From Candidatus Omnitrophota bacterium (GTDB taxonomy: Bacteria > Omnitrophota > Gorgyraeia > Gygaellales > Profunditerraquicolaceae), in assembly GCA_029561735.1 (NCBI GenBank), contig JAKQWZ010000072.1, forward strand, positions 1 through 35,274: a stretch of 35,274 nucleotides of DNA, read 5' to 3'. The notes under the pieces were generated by a model. That model was not told the DNA's origin. It searched no databases and worked only from the letters and a program-made list of their open reading frames with translations. Within the stretch, counting starts at the first letter, position 1, and every line of letters starts with the position of its first letter. A program made the position numbers and the translations under genes. Positions 17,037-25,682 of this stretch are shown piece by piece.

Positions 17037-17474
17037 GTGTTTTACGGCGAATTTCTGCATTCTATAGACCGCAAAGGCAGGCTGATTTTACCTGCTAAAT
17101 TCAGAGAAGTTGCTAAAAACAACTTCGCAGAGAAATTTTTCCTTACCCGCGGGCTGGATAAGTGCCTGTTTATGTTCATTGAGGAGGAGTGGCGGGCGCA
17201 GGAAAATAAATTCCGGGCGATATCATTTACTAAGCAGCAATCAAGGACTTTTAACCGTTTATATTTTTCCGGAGCGCAGGAAGCTGTTCCCGACAGGCAG
17301 GGAAGGATACTGTTGCCGCAATACCTGAAAGATTACGCTGAAATAAAAAAGGATGTAACCATAGTCGGAGTATCCAACCGTATTGAAATATGGTCGCAGG
17401 ATAAGTGGAAAGAATTTTACGGAAACTCCCGTCAATCATTTGAAGAGATAGCAGAGAAGCTGATGGATGCTTAA
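17037..17474 (+). CDS. mraZ: Transcriptional regulator MraZ
   Basis: MraZ is a ring-forming AbrB-fold DNA-binding protein that controls the dcw cluster. I start it at GTG 17037, which gives the family N-terminus 'FYGEFLHSIDRKGRLILPAKFR' over 145 residues. An in-frame ATG at 17004 would add 11 unrelated residues translated from the operator itself. The GGAGAGG at 17022-17028 serves as ribosome-binding site and overlaps the third operator box. The two tandem half-domains show 'DRKGRLILPAKFR' and 'DRQGRILLPQYLKDYA'. The end overlaps rsmH by 8 bp. Confidence 0.94.
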   Translation: MFYGEFLHSIDRKGRLILPAKFREVAKNNFAEKFFLTRGLDKCLFMFIEEEWRAQENKFRAISFTKQQSRTFNRLYFSGAQEAVPDRQGRILLPQYLKDYAEIKKDVTIVGVSNRIEIWSQDKWKEFYGNSRQSFEEIAEKLMDA

Positions 17475-18393
17475 GCAGGAACGCTTTTTGGATTGTTACG
17501 TGGAAACTAAATTTCATGTACCGGTAATGCCGCAAGAGGTAGTCAAGTATCTTGAACCGGCACCCGGTAAGATAATAGTAGATGCGACAACCGGGACCGG
17601 CGGGCATAGCGAGATTATAGCCGGCCGTATTTATCCCGGCGGCAGGCTGATCTGTATTGACCGCGATGAGGCATCGTTGGCAATCGCGAAGAGCAGGTTA
17701 AGCGCTTATCGCGATTCCGTAGCTTTTGTTCATTCTAATTTTATAGATATTGATAGCGCATTATCCGGGCTGGGGGTTGATAAAATTGACGCAATAGTCT
17801 TTGACCTGGGGATGTCGACTTTTCAGCTTGATGACTCAAGCCGAGGCCTTAGTTTTCAGAAAGAAGGCCCGCTGGATATGCGATTTGATAAATCCGCTTA
17901 TATAAGCGCATATGACCTGGTCAATAATTTGAATGAGGATGAATTATCCCAGGTACTTTGGACATTCGGGCAGGAAAGATGGCATAACCGCATAGCGCAT
18001 CTGGTTGTTGAATCAAGGCATCAGCAGCCGATAACCACTACGCGCCAGTTAAGAGATATAGTTGTCCGGGCGATTCCGGCAAGGTTCAGGCATTTTCGTA
18101 TACATCCGGCGACCCGTACATTTCAGGCAATACGTATAGCAGTGAACCGGGAGCTGGAGGCTGTGGAGGCAGGGCTTAACAAGACTGTCGGGCTGCTTAA
18201 GGAAGGAGGCAGAATTTGCGTAATCTCCTTTCATTCCCTGGAGGACAGGATTGTGAAGTTTCGTTTTAAAGAATTTGCTCAACAGAATAAAATAAGAATT
18301 ATTACTCCTAAGCCTCTGGTCCCTTCACAAGAAGAGATCAGGGCTAATCCGGCATCCAGAAGCGCGAAATTAAGGGTTGCACAACGCATATAA
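17467..18393 (+). CDS. rsmH: 16S rRNA (cytosine1402-N4)-methyltransferase RsmH
   Basis: RsmH (MraW) methylates N4 of C1402 in 16S rRNA with S-adenosylmethionine. The 308 residues show 'HVPVMPQEVV', the SAM-binding 'DATTGTGGHSEII', 'DAIVFDLGMSTFQLDDSSRGLSF', 'PLDMRFD', 'ATRTFQAIRIAVNREL' and 'ISFHSLEDRIVK'. ATG 17467 is used; GTG 17500 would give a start nearer to 'HVPV' but has no ribosome-binding site. Its place right after mraZ is the standard dcw order. It is 1 bp from the ftsL start used here. Confidence 0.95.
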   Translation: MLKQERFLDCYVETKFHVPVMPQEVVKYLEPAPGKIIVDATTGTGGHSEIIAGRIYPGGRLICIDRDEASLAIAKSRLSAYRDSVAFVHSNFIDIDSALSGLGVDKIDAIVFDLGMSTFQLDDSSRGLSFQKEGPLDMRFDKSAYISAYDLVNNLNEDELSQVLWTFGQERWHNRIAHLVVESRHQQPITTTRQLRDIVVRAIPARFRHFRIHPATRTFQAIRIAVNRELEAVEAGLNKTVGLLKEGGRICVISFHSLEDRIVKFRFKEFAQQNKIRIITPKPLVPSQEEIRANPASRSAKLRVAQRI

Positions 18394-18394
18394 A

Positions 18395-18769
18395 ATGAAA
18401 ATGTCTAAGTTTCTGGTTAATATTGTTTTTGTGACTCTTTTCTTTATGCTTTATGCCTGGCAGCAGACCGAAATCTACCGTATGGCTTATATCAACCAGA
18501 AGAACATGTCTATAGCCCAGGAATTGCTTGATAAGAACACCCTGTTAAGATACAATATAGCCAAGAATACTTCGCTTACCCGCATAGGAGTTAAGGTAAG
18601 CACTGATAAAGATTTTCAGATGCCTGACAGGTTCCAGATGCTGACAATGGTTTATCCCAAAGGAGCCCTAAGGCCGAAGGTTGTGGATAATATTTCCGGT
18701 CGTCAGAATGTTTTAGCCCGCCTATTCGGAATCAAAAGACAGGCTGAAGCTATGACCGTTAACCAATAG
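18395..18769 (+). CDS. ftsL: FtsL-like cell division protein
   Basis: The 124-residue protein has a short cytoplasmic N-terminus, one membrane helix (about residues 5-20), and a periplasmic helix rich in heptad-like Leu/Ile ('AQELLDKNTLLRYNIAKN'). This is the shape of FtsL, which bridges FtsB/FtsQ and activates FtsWI. FtsL is poorly conserved, so the call rests on topology and on its position between rsmH and ftsI. ATG 18395 lies 1 bp after the rsmH stop. The longer in-frame TTG start at 18377 overlaps rsmH and is less likely. Confidence 0.8.
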   Translation: MKMSKFLVNIVFVTLFFMLYAWQQTEIYRMAYINQKNMSIAQELLDKNTLLRYNIAKNTSLTRIGVKVSTDKDFQMPDRFQMLTMVYPKGALRPKVVDNISGRQNVLARLFGIKRQAEAMTVNQ

Positions 18770-18797
18770 ATTTACCCCAAAAAAGTCCTCCAAAAAA

Positions 18798-20507
18798 GTG
18801 TATAACACAAGCAACTACCGCCGTAAACTCGAAGCGGTTTTCTTAGTTTTTTTTATCTTTCTGCTTTTATGTATTATCCGCCTCATGTATCTGCAGTTTT
18901 TCCGCGCCAGCTTTCTTGCTAATATAGGCAGAAAACAACATAGCCTTTATGTGGAATTAGAAGCCCGCAGAGGCACTATTTATGATTCTAATCAGAAGCC
19001 CGAAGCGGTCAATATTGCTACTGATTCTGTCTATGCTGCGCCTAATGAAATGAAGGATAAAGATAAAGAGGCTGCTATCCGGCAGCTTTCTCCGATACTC
19101 AATATTAGCGAATCAAATCTGCAAAATAAAATATACCGCAAAAAATCTTTTGTTTGGATCCAGCGCAAAATCTCTGCGCAGCAGGCTCAGCAAATCAGGC
19201 AGCTCAAGATTAAAGGCATAGATTTTATTAAAGAGAGCAAGCGCTGCTACCCTAACGCCTATCTGGCCAGTCAGGTCATTGGTTTTGCCGGATTGGATAA
19301 TCAGGGCCTGGAGGGCCTGGAACTTTATTATGATAAATACCTTAAGGGCAAGAATGGTTTTGCCCTTTTTTTACGCGATGCCCGCCAGAAAAAACTGGAT
19401 TTAAAAGATAAAACACTTGCCCCCCGGGATGGATACGACCTTGAGTTGACCATAGATGAAGTTATACAGTACATTGCAGAAAGGGAGCTGGATAATTCCT
19501 TCCGCGTTAATAAAGCCAAGGGCGCCAGCATTATTGTTATGGAGCCCCATACCGGAGAGATACTGGCAATGGCCAGCCGCCCCACATACGACCTTAATGA
19601 ATATTCTAAAGTTGACAAAGAACAGGTGCGCAACCGTGCCATTTGCGATATGTTTGAGCCGGGTTCAGTTTTCAAGGTGGTTGCTGCCAGCGCCGCGCTG
19701 GAAGAAAAAATGGCCAGCGAGCAGGATAAATTTTTCTGTGAAAATGGGGCGTACAGGGTGGGAAACCATATTTTGCATGACCACACTCCCCACGGATGGC
19801 TTACCTTTACCGAGGTAGTTGAACAATCCAGTAACATCGGCACAACCAAGATAGCCCAATTGATCGGCCCGGATATGCTTTATAAATATGTCAGAAAATT
19901 CGGTTTTGGCACTAAAACCGGAATTGATATGCGCGGAGAAATAAATGGTTCAATCAAAGAGCCGCGCTTTTGGTCAAAGACATCCATCGGCGCTATCCCT
20001 ATAGGCCACGAAGTAGGCGTGACAGCCTTGCAATTGGCTTGCGCTTATTCAGTAATAGCCAACGGCGGAAAACTTATGAAGCCTTATATTGTAAAAAGCA
20101 TCAAAGATAAGTTCGGGCAGGTAATAAAAAGTTTTTCTCCTGTTGTAACGGCCCAGGTTATATCTGCCGATACGTCTGCCAGAATGAGGAAGATACTTAC
20201 CGGGGTAATTGAGGAAGGCACCGGTAAAATGGCCAAAATGGAAGGTTTTAGCGCCGCCGGGAAAACCGGGACTGCGCAGAAGATTGAGCCCGGAGGAAAA
20301 TATTCGCATAACAAATTCATCGGTTCATTTATCGGTTTTGCCCCGGCAGAGGAGCCTTTGATAACAATAGTGGTTACAATTGACGAGCCGCGCCCTTATT
20401 ACTACGGAGGGGTAGTAGCCGCTCCGGTGTTCCAAAAAGTGGCTGCTGATGTTTTAAAATATTTAAGGACCAAACAATTACCGGATGAGTATTATGCCTC
20501 AAATTAG
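18798..20507 (+). CDS. ftsI: Septal peptidoglycan transpeptidase FtsI (penicillin-binding protein 3, class B)
   Basis: FtsI cross-links septal peptidoglycan with its glycosyltransferase partner FtsW. The 569 residues have a membrane anchor at about 13-33, the class B dimerisation domain starting with 'ARRGTIYDSN', and a transpeptidase domain with the three active-site motifs S290-V-F-K293, S344-S345-N346 and K489-T490-G491. There is no PASTA domain. The GTG at 18798 is the first usable start after an in-frame stop at 18753. No Shine-Dalgarno is visible; instead CCAAAAAAGT occurs twice directly before it. The end overlaps murE by 23 bp. Confidence 0.94.
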   Translation: MYNTSNYRRKLEAVFLVFFIFLLLCIIRLMYLQFFRASFLANIGRKQHSLYVELEARRGTIYDSNQKPEAVNIATDSVYAAPNEMKDKDKEAAIRQLSPILNISESNLQNKIYRKKSFVWIQRKISAQQAQQIRQLKIKGIDFIKESKRCYPNAYLASQVIGFAGLDNQGLEGLELYYDKYLKGKNGFALFLRDARQKKLDLKDKTLAPRDGYDLELTIDEVIQYIAERELDNSFRVNKAKGASIIVMEPHTGEILAMASRPTYDLNEYSKVDKEQVRNRAICDMFEPGSVFKVVAASAALEEKMASEQDKFFCENGAYRVGNHILHDHTPHGWLTFTEVVEQSSNIGTTKIAQLIGPDMLYKYVRKFGFGTKTGIDMRGEINGSIKEPRFWSKTSIGAIPIGHEVGVTALQLACAYSVIANGGKLMKPYIVKSIKDKFGQVIKSFSPVVTAQVISADTSARMRKILTGVIEEGTGKMAKMEGFSAAGKTGTAQKIEPGGKYSHNKFIGSFIGFAPAEEPLITIVVTIDEPRPYYYGGVVAAPVFQKVAADVLKYLRTKQLPDEYYASN

Positions 20508-21969
20508 ACTATCAGAGTTATTAAAAGCATTAAGCGCGCCTAAGAAGTGCATTTGTTTTTCTGATCCGGGCATTTACGGTATTAGCTGCAATTCCAGGGA
20601 CATTAAAAAAGGGCAATTATTTGTTGCCGTAAGGGGCAATCAGGCTGACGGGCATGATTATATTCTGGATGCGGTTAAAAGAGGGGCTGTGGCAGTGGTC
20701 AGTGAATTACAAAATGCACAAATGCACCGCTGCCAAAAAATAAATTTAATCAGAGTCGTTGACAGCAGAAGCGCGCTTTTGGAATTAGCAGCCAGATTTT
20801 ATGATAATCCTGCCAAGAGATTGGGGTTTATCGGAATTACCGGGACAAACGGCAAAACCACGGTGGCTTATTTGCTTGAAGCTATTTTGAAGGCGTCCGG
20901 ATATTCTCCTGCTGTTATCGGCACGATAAACTACCGCTATAAGGGCTATAAAGTTGCGGCAGGCAATACTACTCCGGGTGCGTTACAGTTACAATCGCTT
21001 TTTAACCGGTTTGTGAGATCCGGCTGCGATAAGGTAATTATGGAGGTTTCTTCGCATGCGCTGGACCAGGGCAGAGTATGCGGTATTAGTTTTGAAGCGG
21101 CTATTTTTACCAACCTGACTCAGGATCATTTGGATTATCATAAGACAATTCCCGGGTATTTTAAAGCTAAAAGCCTGCTTTTTAAGGAGCTGGGAAAAGA
21201 TTCTATCGCTGTTATCAATAATGATGATTATTACGGCAGAAAGTTGAAAAAAATGACCAAGGCAAAAGTTGTGACTTATGCAATAGACCATCCGGCTGAC
21301 CTGAAAGCAACCGGAATTGATTTTGATATGCATTGCTCCCGGATGAATCTTTCCTGGAAGGGCAGGGAGTTTAAGGCCGTTTCCCGGCTGATAGGCAGGC
21401 ATAATGTCTATAATGTATTGGCTGCGGCCGCGTATTGCCTGCAATCCGGAGTAAGTATTTCCCGGGTAGTCTCGGCAATAGAAAAATTCAGAACAGTCCC
21501 GGGCAGATTAGAGAAAATAAAGTCAAGGCGCAGCTTCACGGTATTTGTGGATTATGCCCACACCGATGATGCGCTTAAAAACGTGATTACTGCGCTTAGG
21601 GCCCTGCCTGCTAATCGGATTATTACCCTGTTTGGCTGCGGCGGAGACCGTGATAAATCTAAAAGGCCGAAAATGGGCAGGGTAGCTACGGATTTGAGTG
21701 ATTATGCGGTTATTACCAGCGATAATCCGCGGCAGGAGAAACCCGCAGATATTATTAAGGATATAGAAAAAGGTATCCGGAAGTCTAATTATTGCGTAGT
21801 GGTTGACAGGAAAGATGCAATTAAAAAAGTATTGTCTTTCGCCCGGGATGGGGATATCATTCTCTTGGCCGGGAAAGGCCATGAAAATTACCAGATAATC
21901 AGAGGCAGAAAACTGCGCTTTGACGACAGAGAGGTTGTAAAAGAATGTTTACAGTCCGCCAGCTTATAG
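20485..21969 (+). CDS. murE: UDP-N-acetylmuramoyl-L-alanyl-D-glutamate-2,6-diaminopimelate ligase
   Basis: MurE adds the third residue of the peptidoglycan stem peptide in the cytosol. Three Mur-ligase domains are present. The ATP loop is 'GITGTNGKTTVAY' with Lys124. Further motifs are 'VMEVSSHALDQGRV', 'LTQDHLDYH', 'DYAHTDDALK' and 'GCGGDRDKSKRP'. The D413-N-P-R416 motif marks meso-diaminopimelate as substrate rather than lysine, so the wall is probably of the DAP type. Length 494 is normal. ATG 20494 is an alternative start, three codons in. The start overlaps ftsI and the end overlaps murF by 25 bp. Confidence 0.95.
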   Translation: MSIMPQIRLSELLKALSAPKKCICFSDPGIYGISCNSRDIKKGQLFVAVRGNQADGHDYILDAVKRGAVAVVSELQNAQMHRCQKINLIRVVDSRSALLELAARFYDNPAKRLGFIGITGTNGKTTVAYLLEAILKASGYSPAVIGTINYRYKGYKVAAGNTTPGALQLQSLFNRFVRSGCDKVIMEVSSHALDQGRVCGISFEAAIFTNLTQDHLDYHKTIPGYFKAKSLLFKELGKDSIAVINNDDYYGRKLKKMTKAKVVTYAIDHPADLKATGIDFDMHCSRMNLSWKGREFKAVSRLIGRHNVYNVLAAAAYCLQSGVSISRVVSAIEKFRTVPGRLEKIKSRRSFTVFVDYAHTDDALKNVITALRALPANRIITLFGCGGDRDKSKRPKMGRVATDLSDYAVITSDNPRQEKPADIIKDIEKGIRKSNYCVVVDRKDAIKKVLSFARDGDIILLAGKGHENYQIIRGRKLRFDDREVVKECLQSASL

Positions 21970-23333
21970 AAGCAAGTTCCGCTGACCTGGTGCAGGGGGA
22001 TGCGCAAAAACGGGTCAAGGGTATTTGTATTGATTCGCGCAGGGCCAATCCCGGAGATTGTTTTATTGCCATAAAGGGCAGCAGTTTTGACGGGCATGAT
22101 TTTATCGCTCAAGCAATTAAAAATGGCGCTTCTTGCGCAATTGTGTCTATTCCCAATCCAAAGCTCCTAAGCTCTAACCCAAAATATAAAAGAATATCTA
22201 TTTTAAATGTAGACGACACAATCAGGGCTCTGGGTAAGATTGCCGCGTTCCATCGCCAGAGGTTTTCTATCCCCGTTATAGCTGTTACCGGCAGCAACGG
22301 GAAAACCACCACTAAGGAAATGCTGGCCCATGTGTTATCGGCAAAAATGCGCGTGCTGCGGACCGAAGGGACTAAAAACAATAATATAGGAGTGCCTTTG
22401 ACCCTGCTGAATCTTAAAAGTACCCATGATATTGCGGTGGTGGAATTAGGCACAAATCATTTCGGAGAGATTGAATATTTATCCGGAATCTGCCGGCCTA
22501 ATATGGCGGTGATTACAAATATAGCTGCTTCGCATCTTGAATTCCTTAGAGATTTAAACGGTGTGTTTACCGAAAAAACAAGCCTGTTGCGTTTGTTGCA
22601 GAAGCCGGCCATTGCAATACTTAATGCCGACGATAAGTTTTTATATAAATTGATAAGCGGAAGAAAACACAGGCATACCGCAGTATCTTTCGGCGTAAGG
22701 AGCCGGGCGGATTTCAGGGGTTCGGCAATAGAATTAAGAGGCGAAGAAAGCAGATTTCTGCTAAACTTTAAGCATAGGTTTATGCTTAAGAATTGCGGGC
22801 AGCACAATATCCACAATGCCCTTTCAGCTATAGCTGTCGCCAGGATCTTTGGGCTGTCGCATAAAGATATTATATCAAAGCTTGCCTCTTTTAAATTTCC
22901 CGCGGGAAGGTGCAGTATGGCAAAATTCGGCGGCCTGCGGCTGATTGATGATACCTACAACTCCAATCCGTTCTCTCTCGAGCATGCCCTTTATGCCTTG
23001 GCTAATATTAAGGTAAAGGGGAGAAGGATATTTGTTATGGGGGATATGCTGGAATTAGGCCCGGACAGAGAATCTTTGCACGGTAAGGCAGGCAGGCTGG
23101 CAGCAAAGATCTGCGACACCCTTATTGCTGTAGGGCCGTTATCCGGGAAAGCGCTCAGGGAAGCAAAAAAATCAGGGATGAAAGAAAAAGACCTGTTTAG
23201 TTGCGCTGATTCCGGACAGGCCGGAAAAATACTTATTGGGAAAATACAGCCGTGCTCCCAAGATGCAGTTCTGGTCAAAGGTTCCCGCGCAATGAAGATG
23301 GAAGAAATAATCAATAACCTTAAACAAAAATAA
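21945..23333 (+). CDS. murF: UDP-N-acetylmuramoyl-tripeptide-D-alanyl-D-alanine ligase
   Basis: MurF adds the D-Ala-D-Ala dipeptide, supplied by Ddl (30056), to the MurE product. The 462 residues show the N-terminal 'CIDSRRANPGDCFIAIKG', the ATP loop 'VTGSNGKTTTKEML' with Lys120, 'EGTKNNNIGVP', 'VELGTNHFGEIEYL', 'NIHNALSAIAVA' and 'DDTYNSNPFS'. Length and domain order are standard. It overlaps murE by 25 bp and is followed by mraY after 1 bp. Confidence 0.95.
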   Translation: MFTVRQLIEASSADLVQGDAQKRVKGICIDSRRANPGDCFIAIKGSSFDGHDFIAQAIKNGASCAIVSIPNPKLLSSNPKYKRISILNVDDTIRALGKIAAFHRQRFSIPVIAVTGSNGKTTTKEMLAHVLSAKMRVLRTEGTKNNNIGVPLTLLNLKSTHDIAVVELGTNHFGEIEYLSGICRPNMAVITNIAASHLEFLRDLNGVFTEKTSLLRLLQKPAIAILNADDKFLYKLISGRKHRHTAVSFGVRSRADFRGSAIELRGEESRFLLNFKHRFMLKNCGQHNIHNALSAIAVARIFGLSHKDIISKLASFKFPAGRCSMAKFGGLRLIDDTYNSNPFSLEHALYALANIKVKGRRIFVMGDMLELGPDRESLHGKAGRLAAKICDTLIAVGPLSGKALREAKKSGMKEKDLFSCADSGQAGKILIGKIQPCSQDAVLVKGSRAMKMEEIINNLKQK

Positions 23334-23334
23334 T

Positions 23335-24423
23335 ATGTTCTATCATTTTTTATACCCTTTGCATGAAATCTTTGCATCGCTGAATATCTTCCGCTATATT
23401 ACTTTCAGGGCGGTGATGGCCGCGCTTACTGCTTTTGTGCTGAGCCTTATATTCGGGCCTTTAGTTATCCGTATGCTTAAAAAATGGAAGATCGGCGAGA
23501 ATGTCAAAAAAGAAGAGAGCGGCAAGCTTTATGAGTTGATCAGCAGTAAGCAGGATACCCCGACAATGGGCGGCATATTTATACTGTTGGCAATAGTAAT
23601 TTCAACTTTGCTCTGGGCCGATGTAACAAATAAATTTATCCTGCTGGCTTTATTCTGCACCATCTGGCTGGGCATTACCGGTTTTATTGACGATTATATC
23701 AAGTTGACCAGAAAAAAGTCCAAGGGCCTTACAGCTACGGCGAAATTCAGCAGTCAGATTTTGCTCGGGTTGATTTTAGGTACTATTCTCTACTTGTATT
23801 CGGATAACAGTTCAGCCATAGACGTGCCTTTTTTAAAAAATGTTACTTTGAACCTGGGTATATTTTATATTCTCTTTGTGGTTTTAGTAATCGCCGGGAC
23901 ATCTAATGCGGTAAATCTTACTGACGGCCTTGACGGGCTGGCAATAGGCAGCGTAATAATGGTAGCCGTACCGTTTAGCATCTTAAGCTATGTCAGCGGG
24001 CATATAAAATTCAGTGATTATCTGCTTATCCCTTATATCAGGGGGGCGGGGGAATTGACTGTATTTTGCGCCAGCATTCTCGGAGCAGGTTTAGGCTTTT
24101 TATGGTTTAATTGTTATCCTGCGTCCATATTTATGGGCGATGTGGGATCGCTGGCCCTTGGCGGGGCTTTAGGCACAGTAGCTTTATTAATAAGAAAAGA
24201 GCTGCTGCTGGTGATAGTCGGAGGTATATTTGTTGCCGAAGCGCTTTCAGTGATATTACAGGTATTTTCTTTTAAATTCTTTAAGAAGCGTATATTCCAA
24301 TGTTCGCCGCTGCATCATCATTTTCAGTTTCTAGGTTGGAAGGAAAATAAGATAATTGTAAGATTCTGGATCATAGCGGCATTGCTTGCCCTCTTTACCC
24401 TGGCAACATTAAAAATCCGGTGA
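23335..24423 (+). CDS. mraY: Phospho-N-acetylmuramoyl-pentapeptide transferase
   Basis: MraY moves phospho-MurNAc-pentapeptide onto undecaprenyl phosphate to form lipid I. The 362-residue polytopic membrane protein has about ten hydrophobic helices and the family motifs 'DTPTMGGIFIL', 'GFIDDYIKLTRKKSKGL', 'NLTDGLDGLA', 'FMGDVGSLALGG' and the His-rich 'CSPLHHHFQFLGW'. The catalytic aspartates are present. The stop overlaps the murD GTG start by 4 bp (GTGA). Confidence 0.96.
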   Translation: MFYHFLYPLHEIFASLNIFRYITFRAVMAALTAFVLSLIFGPLVIRMLKKWKIGENVKKEESGKLYELISSKQDTPTMGGIFILLAIVISTLLWADVTNKFILLALFCTIWLGITGFIDDYIKLTRKKSKGLTATAKFSSQILLGLILGTILYLYSDNSSAIDVPFLKNVTLNLGIFYILFVVLVIAGTSNAVNLTDGLDGLAIGSVIMVAVPFSILSYVSGHIKFSDYLLIPYIRGAGELTVFCASILGAGLGFLWFNCYPASIFMGDVGSLALGGALGTVALLIRKELLLVIVGGIFVAEALSVILQVFSFKFFKKRIFQCSPLHHHFQFLGWKENKIIVRFWIIAALLALFTLATLKIR

Positions 24424-25682
24424 AAAATCAAGAATTTTTTAAAAATAAAACAATTACGGTAGTCGGTTTAGCCCGTTCGGGAGTGGCCTGCGCGAATCTT
24501 CTTCATTCTTTAGGCTCCAAGGTCAGCGTTACCGACAGTAATGATAATCCGGAGACCAGAGAAGCCGCGAAAAGGCTGATTTCCCGCGATATTCCGGTTG
24601 AGCTGGGTAAACACAGCCGGAAATTTTTTGAAAACAGGGATTTTATAGTTGTTTCTCCGGGGGTCGCTGCGAAAAGCCAGCCGATTACCTGGGCCGGAGA
24701 ATCAGGTATCCCGGTTTTAAGCGAAATAGAAGTTGCCTGGTCTTTATGCCCGGGGACGGTAATTGCAATTACCGGTTCGGGGGGAAAGACTACTGTTACT
24801 ACCCTGATTGGTAATGTTATCCGGGCTTCAGGTAAAAAGGCTTTTATTTGCGGAAATATCGGGAATCCTTTTTCAGGTGAAGTGGAAAATATAGGCCCGG
24901 AAGATTTTGTTTCTCTTGAGGTAAGCTCGTTTCAGCTTGAAAATATTATCCGCTTTAAGCCGCATATTGCAGTAATATTGAATTTTAACCGCAATCATCT
25001 TGACCGGCATGCGGATATGCAGGAATATCTCAATGCGAAAAAACGCATCTTTGCAAATCAGGATTCCGGTGATTTTCTTGTGCTTAATGCAAATGATACG
25101 GCTTTAAAGGATTTAGGCGGGCAAGCACGATCAAAGACCGTATTTTTCAAGGCTTCTGTTGAGTTTAATCCTAACCAGCAGGCTGTTCTGGCTGTGGCTT
25201 CAATTTTAGGTATTGAAAAAAAAGTGTGTAACCGAGTGCTCAGCGAGTTTGAAGGCTTAGAGCACCGCATGGAATTTGTAGCTCAGGTTAAAGGGGTCAG
25301 ATTTATTAATGATTCTAAAGCTACGCTTGGCGAATCAACCGTATGGGCTATAAATAATATATCTTCTCCTATAATACTTATTGCCGGAGGAAAAGACAAA
25401 GGCGTTGATTACTCTTTGATATCCGGGCCCGGAAAAGGCAAGATAAAAGAGGTAATTGTTATCGGCCAGGCCGCAAATACCATTAAAGGCGCCTTAAGAA
25501 AAAGTTTTAAAATAGAAGAGGCTGGCAATTTACAGGAAGCGGTAATGCTGGCATTTAATAAATCCAGCCCGGGAGATAGTGTCCTGCTTTCTCCTATGTG
25601 TTCAAGTTTTGATATGTTTGCAAATTACGAGGAAAGAGGCAGGGTTTTTAAACAGGCAGTGAAGGATTTATATGGCCCGTAA
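24420..25682 (+). CDS. murD: UDP-N-acetylmuramoyl-L-alanine-D-glutamate ligase
   Basis: MurD adds D-glutamate to UDP-MurNAc-L-Ala. The 420 residues show an N-terminal Rossmann-like 'VVGLARSGVACANLL', 'VVSPGV', the ATP loop 'ITGSGGKTTVTTLIG' with Lys123 (more often GTNGKTT or GTKGKTT), 'LEVSSFQLE', 'NFNRNHLDRH', 'NDSKATLGEST' and 'LLSPMCSSFDMFANYEERG'. GTG start, GTGA overlap with mraY. The end overlaps ftsW by 11 bp. Confidence 0.95.
   Translation: MKNQEFFKNKTITVVGLARSGVACANLLHSLGSKVSVTDSNDNPETREAAKRLISRDIPVELGKHSRKFFENRDFIVVSPGVAAKSQPITWAGESGIPVLSEIEVAWSLCPGTVIAITGSGGKTTVTTLIGNVIRASGKKAFICGNIGNPFSGEVENIGPEDFVSLEVSSFQLENIIRFKPHIAVILNFNRNHLDRHADMQEYLNAKKRIFANQDSGDFLVLNANDTALKDLGGQARSKTVFFKASVEFNPNQQAVLAVASILGIEKKVCNRVLSEFEGLEHRMEFVAQVKGVRFINDSKATLGESTVWAINNISSPIILIAGGKDKGVDYSLISGPGKGKIKEVIVIGQAANTIKGALRKSFKIEEAGNLQEAVMLAFNKSSPGDSVLLSPMCSSFDMFANYEERGRVFKQAVKDLYGP

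Noticed and set aside
19328-19849. 173-codon minus-strand open frame
   Set aside because: It is antisense to the transpeptidase domain of ftsI and low in charged residues, a typical shadow.
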